Source: Oceanobacillus_B kapialis
Lineage (GTDB): Bacteria; Bacillota; Bacilli; Bacillales; Amphibacillaceae
Direction: 5' to 3' (one strand)
Length of the DNA: 64,000 nt
Assembly: GCF_042685265.1 (NCBI RefSeq)
Contig: NZ_JBHUMX010000041.1
Shown: one piece after another, positions 59,861 through 64,000 of the stretch
How the letters are laid out: the number at the start of each line of letters is the position of its first letter
How positions within the stretch are numbered: the stretch's first letter is position 1
Notes under the pieces: generated by a model
The model's database searches: none
Told to the model about the DNA's origin: nothing
Seen by the model: only the letters and a program-made list of their open reading frames with translations
Made by a program: the position numbers and the translations under genes

Positions 59861-60721
59861 TCATTCCTCCAACTCAATCACACAAACCACATCATAATCA
59901 ATCCCAAACTTCTCCCCATACTTACCAATCGACATAAAGTTATCCTTCACCATCTCTAACGTGCCGTCCAATTCATACTCATCAACATCTGTTTTCACAT
60001 AACAATAATAACCCAAGTAACTATCCAGAAACATTTTCAAATTCAAGCCGAAGAACAAGTTAAGCAGAAAAGGACTTTTCGTTACAACCTCTCCAAAATG
60101 AAACGTTAAATTCCGTCTTAAGCAAGGATTAATCGTAAGCAGCTCTTGTTCGTTTTCCCGAGCAACAGCTTCTTCTTCGTCATCAAACTGAATCGATAAA
60201 ACCCTTGCAGTAGGGAGAACAGTAATATTCTTAGTCTCTGCATTTTCCAAAATAATAAAGTCTAAACCAGCATCCATGAAACAGCCTGAAATCTTTTCCT
60301 TCTTCCCTTTACAGCTAAAATGTACCGTCACCAATTGTTCCCGTAATGAGCGAAGGCTTAGCTGCAGTGCTCTTTTTCTCCCTTCCTCAAGCTCTTCCTC
60401 AGCCCCATCATCAACTTCATCGTCCATGCCCAAAGCGAGTGCAAGAAGAAGCTCATTCGCTGTCTCGATGCATTCTCTTACCTCCTCGAATTCTTTAGGC
60501 GGTAAGGAAGTATTAGCTGAAGGGAATTTTTTCTGAGGGATCCGTTCTGGGCAGTCTTCTGGCAAACAAAAGTCATCCTCCGCCCCGGCAGGAACGACTT
60601 TTGGACAGTTAAAGGTGGTTTTCCCATGAGTAAATTCGTATTCCAGGCATTCTATATCATCCCAAACCTTTTTCTCCCTAGAAGTTGGATCTATCTTCTT
60701 ATAAGTTGGAATGGTCACCAA
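59861..60721 (-). CDS. Hypothetical protein with Sm-like/DUF2642-type segments (286 aa)
   Basis: Acidic-linker protein. A mid-protein segment (about 135-190: VTVHFSCKGKKEKISGCFMDAGLDFIILENAE-type beta barrel, ending VLSIQF) resembles the DUF2642-like small beta-barrels of spore coat proteins; an earlier helical part has an extended DDEVDDGAEEELEEG stretch; the C-terminal half again has beta-rich YELDGTLEMVKDNFMSIGKYG. Cys residues are scattered (ECIETANE, NCPK, FCLPEDCPE). Faces repeat copy D and the Mnx-like operon. Likely a coat protein, unproved. Confidence 0.6.
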   Translation of the reverse strand: MVTIPTYKKIDPTSREKKVWDDIECLEYEFTHGKTTFNCPKVVPAGAEDDFCLPEDCPERIPQKKFPSANTSLPPKEFEEVRECIETANELLLALALGMDDEVDDGAEEELEEGRKRALQLSLRSLREQLVTVHFSCKGKKEKISGCFMDAGLDFIILENAETKNITVLPTARVLSIQFDDEEEAVARENEQELLTINPCLRRNLTFHFGEVVTKSPFLLNLFFGLNLKMFLDSYLGYYCYVKTDVDEYELDGTLEMVKDNFMSIGKYGEKFGIDYDVVCVIELEE

Positions 60722-60856
60722 CCCCCTTTCTTATGTGCTCTTACCTAGTGTATGGGTATACGTTTAATTTGTTGTTGGGCATATGACTAAATTCGTTCAT
60801 TGTAAAGATTTGATTACTGGGAATAGACCAAGCCTGTGAAAACATAGCAATTATAT

Positions 60857-61013
60857 ATAAGTGAAACTCCATTTGGTGGGGGGGTCCCTACTTCCTACGC
60901 TAAATGTTAGTTGAACGAATCGGACCTTTACTGGCAGTTGATCCCCCACTTAGAATACTTGATTACTTTCCGTATTCTTGAAGTGGGGGTCTTACTGCCA
61001 GTTAAGGCGGGAA
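60857..61013 (+). repeat. Dispersed structured repeat, copy D
   Basis: Same orientation as copy A: ataagtgaaactccatttgg ... ctgccagttaaggcgggaa. Ends 28 bases before the next gene and gives a false upstream start (MKWGSYCQLRR) to that frame. Confidence 0.85.
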
Positions 61014-61040
61014 AAACGAGAAGTTTGGAGGAGAAATCCA

Positions 61041-61460
61041 GTGGTCATGGGGAATTTAGGGGTTTTGTTATATGGAAACCTCGTGCTTATAGGCTTATTT
61101 TACTTATACATTTATAAAAATCGAAAAATCATTGGCTTTCAACTTGGGATGAACATTTCAATGCTGGTAGGCGGATTTGGCGCCATTAGCACAGGAGTCT
61201 TTCTTATTTATCAATTTCCATTAAAATTCGTCCTCATTACCCTCATGACAGCAGTTATTGGGATGCTTATTGGGGCCATTTTTGGTGCATTATTTGATTA
61301 CCAAACGCTTTTAACAGGCTATATAAATGGGTTAATGATGGGGATCATGGCACCAATGGTAGGGGCAGCAGCCAATAACAGTATCGTTTTTCTGCTATTT
61401 ATTGAAGTCGTTTTCCTGGTTTCTCTTCTCCTGGTTTTTCTTTCAGCCAAAAATACATAA
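61041..61460 (+). CDS. Hypothetical four-helix membrane protein (139 aa), paralogue of next gene
   Basis: GTG 61041 chosen because ggaggag (61026-61032) is 8 bases ahead; the longer frame begins in repeat copy D. Four hydrophobic segments, the third glycine-rich (IGMLIGAIFGALFDYQTLLTGYINGLMMGIMAPM). The same pattern recurs in the following gene (YGALTRFQSLLAGFSQGAIGAIMGTMFGA), so the two are tandem paralogues. First gene of the operon ending in the multicopper oxidase; may correspond in position to mnxA. Confidence 0.75.
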   Translation: MVMGNLGVLLYGNLVLIGLFYLYIYKNRKIIGFQLGMNISMLVGGFGAISTGVFLIYQFPLKFVLITLMTAVIGMLIGAIFGALFDYQTLLTGYINGLMMGIMAPMVGAAANNSIVFLLFIEVVFLVSLLLVFLSAKNT

Positions 61461-61476
61461 GAAAGGAGATGCATAG

Positions 61477-61944
61477 TTGATATCCCACTTCCTAATCATC
61501 CTGTCTATGGTGAATGGTATGATCGGTCTTTTTTTTTATGTTGTCATGTATAAAAAAAGGAAACTCTTCACAGACCGATTTGGGATGGTTATGGCAATCG
61601 TCGGCAGTGGCATTTTCTCCTTTAATCTTGCTATGATGCTTTTTTTTATGCTTCCTTCCAATTTGGGTACAATCGCTATCCTTTCTACAATCGTAGGGGC
61701 CGGGACTGGGATCCTGTACGGAGCACTCACACGCTTCCAATCATTATTAGCAGGTTTTTCCCAAGGGGCAATTGGAGCAATAATGGGTACCATGTTTGGC
61801 GCTGTTGTGGAAAATCCTGCATTGTGCGGGTTACCTGCTGCCTACTTTGTTGATGTGGAAACGAATATGATGTTGTTTAGTTTATTTGGCACAGGTCTTG
61901 TTATGACGACGTTTGGTTTGTTGTTTTACTCCTTACGTGTGTAA
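61477..61944 (+). CDS. Hypothetical four-helix membrane protein (155 aa), paralogue of preceding gene
   Basis: TTG 61477 after aaaggaga. Four membrane segments with a YKKRKLF-type basic loop after the first, as in the preceding protein, and a glycine-rich third segment; the conserved phrase G-A-L-x-x-[FY]-Q-[ST]-L-L-x-G. Second gene of the Mnx-like operon, in the place of mnxB. Function unknown; possibly brings the oxidase or copper to the spore outer layer. Confidence 0.75.
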   Translation: MISHFLIILSMVNGMIGLFFYVVMYKKRKLFTDRFGMVMAIVGSGIFSFNLAMMLFFMLPSNLGTIAILSTIVGAGTGILYGALTRFQSLLAGFSQGAIGAIMGTMFGAVVENPALCGLPAAYFVDVETNMMLFSLFGTGLVMTTFGLLFYSLRV

Positions 61945-61966
61945 AAGTTGAAGGGAGGGGAGTGGA

Positions 61967-62761
61967 ATAGGAACCCATCTTGAAAAAAAGAGAATCCACC
62001 TAAATGAATACACGGAATCCTTACTTGAACAAAGAAGAAAGGAAGCCAGGAAAAAAGATCCGATTAATGAACGAAATGAACGAGACGGGCAGGGACTTAC
62101 TTCTCCAACGACGATCACGACTACGGAAGAAACGCGATTACTGATGGAATACATGGACAGAGCAAACATCTTTCATATTTCCCAGCATAATAAAAAGCGT
62201 GGGAAGCTGTTAACACTCAGGAAGTTTTTTAAAGCAAAACGAAATCAGCAGGTGGAGGTTTATTTTTCAATTGGCACAGAATCTCATTATAAGCAGGGAA
62301 AAGTCAGTACGGTTGGCCGCGATTTTGTTATGCTCACCAACTTAAAAGAGCGTGTGTGGATTCCATATACGGTAATCGAATCCGCTAATATTGTCTATGG
62401 GATCCCCACCTTTTCGAATACACACCAGCATTACCTTTATGACAATAATCTGCGCGCCAAGCTCCTGCGGCAATTTGGCGAGACCGTTTCCAAACGGGAT
62501 AATTTGAAACAGCAATTTTTTGAAGAAACCTTACAGACAAACTTAAACACGTGGAAAGATACATGGGTGAACATTTGGTTTGATGAAAAGGTGAAGAAGC
62601 TTGGGAAAATATCCAGCTCGGAAGAGAACTTAACAATCACGATGCTGGGAAAGAAAGAAGAGATTGCTTTTGAAGAAATAAATTATATTGAAACAATTCG
62701 CTGGTTTAGTTTGTTCAGCTATGGATTTAAACACTACAAAAATAAACGAACGGCAACATAA
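61967..62761 (+). CDS. Hypothetical protein of the mnx-like operon, unusual start
   Basis: The clear frame ends at 62761. Its first ATG (62144) has no ribosome binding site, while codons upstream look coding (SLLEQRRKEARKKDPINERN, EETRLLMEYMDRANIF) back to the stop at 61949. aagggagg (61951-61958) sits 8 bases before an ATA codon at 61967, so a non-canonical start or a small frameshift is implied. With that start it has 264 residues: charged helical N-terminus, then a beta-barrel repeat (VEVYFSIGTESHYKQGKVSTVGRDFVMLTN) and a similar later one (VNIWFDEKVKKLGKISSSEENLTITML), like DUF2642-type coat proteins. Located where mnxD-like genes would be. Confidence 0.65.
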   Translation: MGTHLEKKRIHLNEYTESLLEQRRKEARKKDPINERNERDGQGLTSPTTITTTEETRLLMEYMDRANIFHISQHNKKRGKLLTLRKFFKAKRNQQVEVYFSIGTESHYKQGKVSTVGRDFVMLTNLKERVWIPYTVIESANIVYGIPTFSNTHQHYLYDNNLRAKLLRQFGETVSKRDNLKQQFFEETLQTNLNTWKDTWVNIWFDEKVKKLGKISSSEENLTITMLGKKEEIAFEEINYIETIRWFSLFSYGFKHYKNKRTAT

Positions 62762-62776
62762 AGGAGGGGGAGTTTT

Positions 62777-63100
62777 ATGGCAATTGAAAAGAAGCCAGTT
62801 GATGGTATTGAAGAAGAAATAGATGATCGTTTTTTTAGAGAATTATTAGCCTTAAAAGGAGAAAGTATTCTCCTTGTGACCGAATCAGATCAGCTGAATT
62901 TATTTGGTCAAACCTTTCGTCCGGTGTTTTGTGGCGAAATAATGGATGTGCAACAAGGTCAGCTTACACTTTTCCCAGTAAATATTAAAATGATAAACGC
63001 CCCGTTTTTTAATTTTCCAACACCACTAAGTATTCCATTAGAAAAAATTGCACATTTCACACCTGATTTTGATTGTGATGCACGAATTCCACTATCGTAA
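62777..63100 (+). CDS. Small protein, MnxE-like by size and position
   Basis: 107 aa, ATG 62777 after aaggaggggg. One beta-barrel-like domain (ESILLVTESDQLNLFGQTFRPVFCGEIMDVQQGQLTLFPVNIK), acidic N-terminus. In the manganese-oxidase complex of Bacillus spores, two ~11-12-kDa proteins (MnxE and MnxF) accompany MnxG; this gene and the next have the same size, order and spacing before the oxidase gene. Identity rests on that context more than on motifs. Confidence 0.65.
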   Translation: MAIEKKPVDGIEEEIDDRFFRELLALKGESILLVTESDQLNLFGQTFRPVFCGEIMDVQQGQLTLFPVNIKMINAPFFNFPTPLSIPLEKIAHFTPDFDCDARIPLS

Positions 63101-63121
63101 AAAAAGGGGGACATTAGAGAT

Positions 63122-63430
63122 ATGAGTCGTGAAGTTGATTATACAGAATGGGAATACCCTACCGTCAATGTACTCCATGATCAAGCGCTTGTGGAGGAAT
63201 TTATTGAAGGAATTGGGAAAGACATTTTTATTTTGACACCATCTTTTCCCTATGTATTTATTGGGAAACTAGTGGAGGTTATTGAGGACCAGGCAGTGGT
63301 TGATGTGAAAGTCACCTCTATTTCTGAACTCGAAAATCGAAAGTGGTTTATACACATCCACCAGATCGAAGTTTTTTATATTCAACAGAAAGGGCAACCA
63401 AGAATCCCTGAATTAAGGGATGGTTACTAA
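63122..63430 (+). CDS. Small protein, MnxF-like by size and position
   Basis: 102 aa, start 63122 behind an aaaaaggggg purine stretch. Again one small beta domain (GKDIFILTPSFPYVFIGKLVEVIEDQAVVDVKV, then HIHQIEVFYIQ with two His). It is related in build to the preceding protein, probably a paralogue, and lies 19 bases before the oxidase gene. Confidence 0.65.
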   Translation: MSREVDYTEWEYPTVNVLHDQALVEEFIEGIGKDIFILTPSFPYVFIGKLVEVIEDQAVVDVKVTSISELENRKWFIHIHQIEVFYIQQKGQPRIPELRDGY

Positions 63431-63449
63431 GGCATCAAGGGGGAAAGCT

Positions 63450-64000
63450 ATGAAGCGTCATTATCATGTTGTTGCTATCTCGATTCGCATTGTGCTCAAT
63501 AATTTTGGGGATTACAACCGCGATGGGTTCATGTATGTCTTAAAGGAAAACGAACAGAAAGTGAAAGAATTAGTACGAAAAAATCCCTTCAGCCCAGTGA
63601 GATTGGTGGAGCCTCTTTGCATCAGAGCGAATGTGGGGGACGAAGTGGAGGTTTTATTTGAAAACCAAATCCATTACGCAGCAGGGATGCATTTTCAAGA
63701 AGCAGATTATAATGTTCTAAATTCCGATGGAGCCAATGTGGGCCTAAACCCAAGCTCCCTGGCAGAAAAAGGCGAGAAAATACTTTATACCTTAAAAGCA
63801 AATCACGAAGGTGTTTATATGTTTTCCGATTTAGGTGATCCCGATAGTAGTGATGAGGGAACCAATATAAATGGGTTGTTTGGATGCTTGTTTGTTCAGC
63901 CGCGTGGGTCATGGTGGACCGACCCTGTGACAGGTGGCCCTATAAACAGTGGTGTGTATGCTGATGTGCATCATCCATTTTTGCCATCTGTTCGGGAGTA
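63450..64000 (+). CDS. mnxG: MnxG-like multicopper oxidase, N-terminal part
   Basis: ATG 63450 follows aaggggg. 183 residues are visible. The first cupredoxin domain reads LCIRANVGDEVEVLFENQ, AGMHFQEADYNVLNSDGANVGLNP (His of a copper-site strand), GVYMFSDLGDPDSSDEG, GLFGCLFVQPRGSWWTDPVTGG: the layout of large, multi-domain multicopper oxidases of the MnxG (Mn(II) oxidase) family. The gene continues past the window edge, so the catalytic C-terminal copper sites cannot be checked. Preceded by MnxE/F-sized genes in one operon, likely mother-cell expressed. Confidence 0.8.
   Translation, partial: MKRHYHVVAISIRIVLNNFGDYNRDGFMYVLKENEQKVKELVRKNPFSPVRLVEPLCIRANVGDEVEVLFENQIHYAAGMHFQEADYNVLNSDGANVGLNPSSLAEKGEKILYTLKANHEGVYMFSDLGDPDSSDEGTNINGLFGCLFVQPRGSWWTDPVTGGPINSGVYADVHHPFLPSVRE

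Overview
The window reads as chromosome of a low-GC, spore-forming, halotolerant Bacillaceae, most like Oceanobacillus or Virgibacillus. The pointers are AGGAGG-type ribosome binding sites with frequent TTG/GTG starts, hairpin-plus-T terminators, GlpP, CcpA-type and PadR/Rrf2/DeoR regulation, GC-rich intergenic repeats of a kind common in that group, and Mnx-like genes at the right edge. A 10-N scaffold gap (18595-18604) lies next to a broken IS3-family element, so the two sides need not be truly adjacent.

Layout. 0-2.5 kb: 3' part of a DnaD-like primosome gene, small membrane and secreted proteins. 3.2-18.2 kb: a polyol and ketose catabolic region, all on the minus strand except its DeoR regulator and glpP. 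It holds dhaK, dhaL, golD, a LyxK-like FGGY kinase, dhaM, a tpiA paralogue, glpK, a second SDR dehydrogenase, then rpiB, glpX, tal and tkt. In the model, polyols are oxidised to ketoses (GolD and the second SDR), phosphorylated from PEP by DhaKLM or from ATP by the FGGY kinases, isomerised by the TpiA-like protein and RpiB, and fed into the pentose phosphate pathway by Tkt, Tal and GlpX. The arrangement resembles the listerial gol cluster. 18.2-20.9 kb: tandem repeat, IS remnant, gap, the tail of an unknown gene, a HerA-type ATPase (possible anti-phage pair) and a possible attachment-site scar.

21-32.8 kb: glycosyltransferase; PadR with DUF2812 protein; ABC exporter with its two-component system; Rgg-type regulator opposite an amidohydrolase; small membrane proteins; acetyltransferase; proline dehydrogenase. 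32.9-42.5 kb: a MarR-headed peptide-uptake operon (binding protein, two permeases, two ATPases) followed by M24-like, M55 (DppA) and M20 peptidases, apparently for dipeptides or D-amino-acid peptides. 42.5-50.9 kb: a YCII gene interrupted by an in-frame TGA, a Nif3-insert-like protein, a serine hydrolase, a quinone reductase opposite its Rrf2 regulator, and a 1243-residue helicase-nuclease followed by a truncated gene.

51-57.2 kb: a translationally coupled minus-strand operon PHP phosphoesterase, TIM-barrel, SurE, binding protein, double-domain permease and ATPase, suggesting uptake and dephosphorylation of a phosphate ester. 57.7-64 kb: an unusual Nramp-like transporter, Cys-rich and coat-like proteins, and a plus-strand operon ending in the start of an MnxG-type multicopper oxidase preceded by two MnxE/MnxF-sized proteins: probably a spore-surface manganese-oxidase locus running off the window.

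Four full copies and one fragment of an approximately 155-bp structured repeat are scattered through the window (2.7, 29.8, 40.0, 60.9 kb; fragment at 3.1 kb). All function calls come from reading sequence; no database search was possible.
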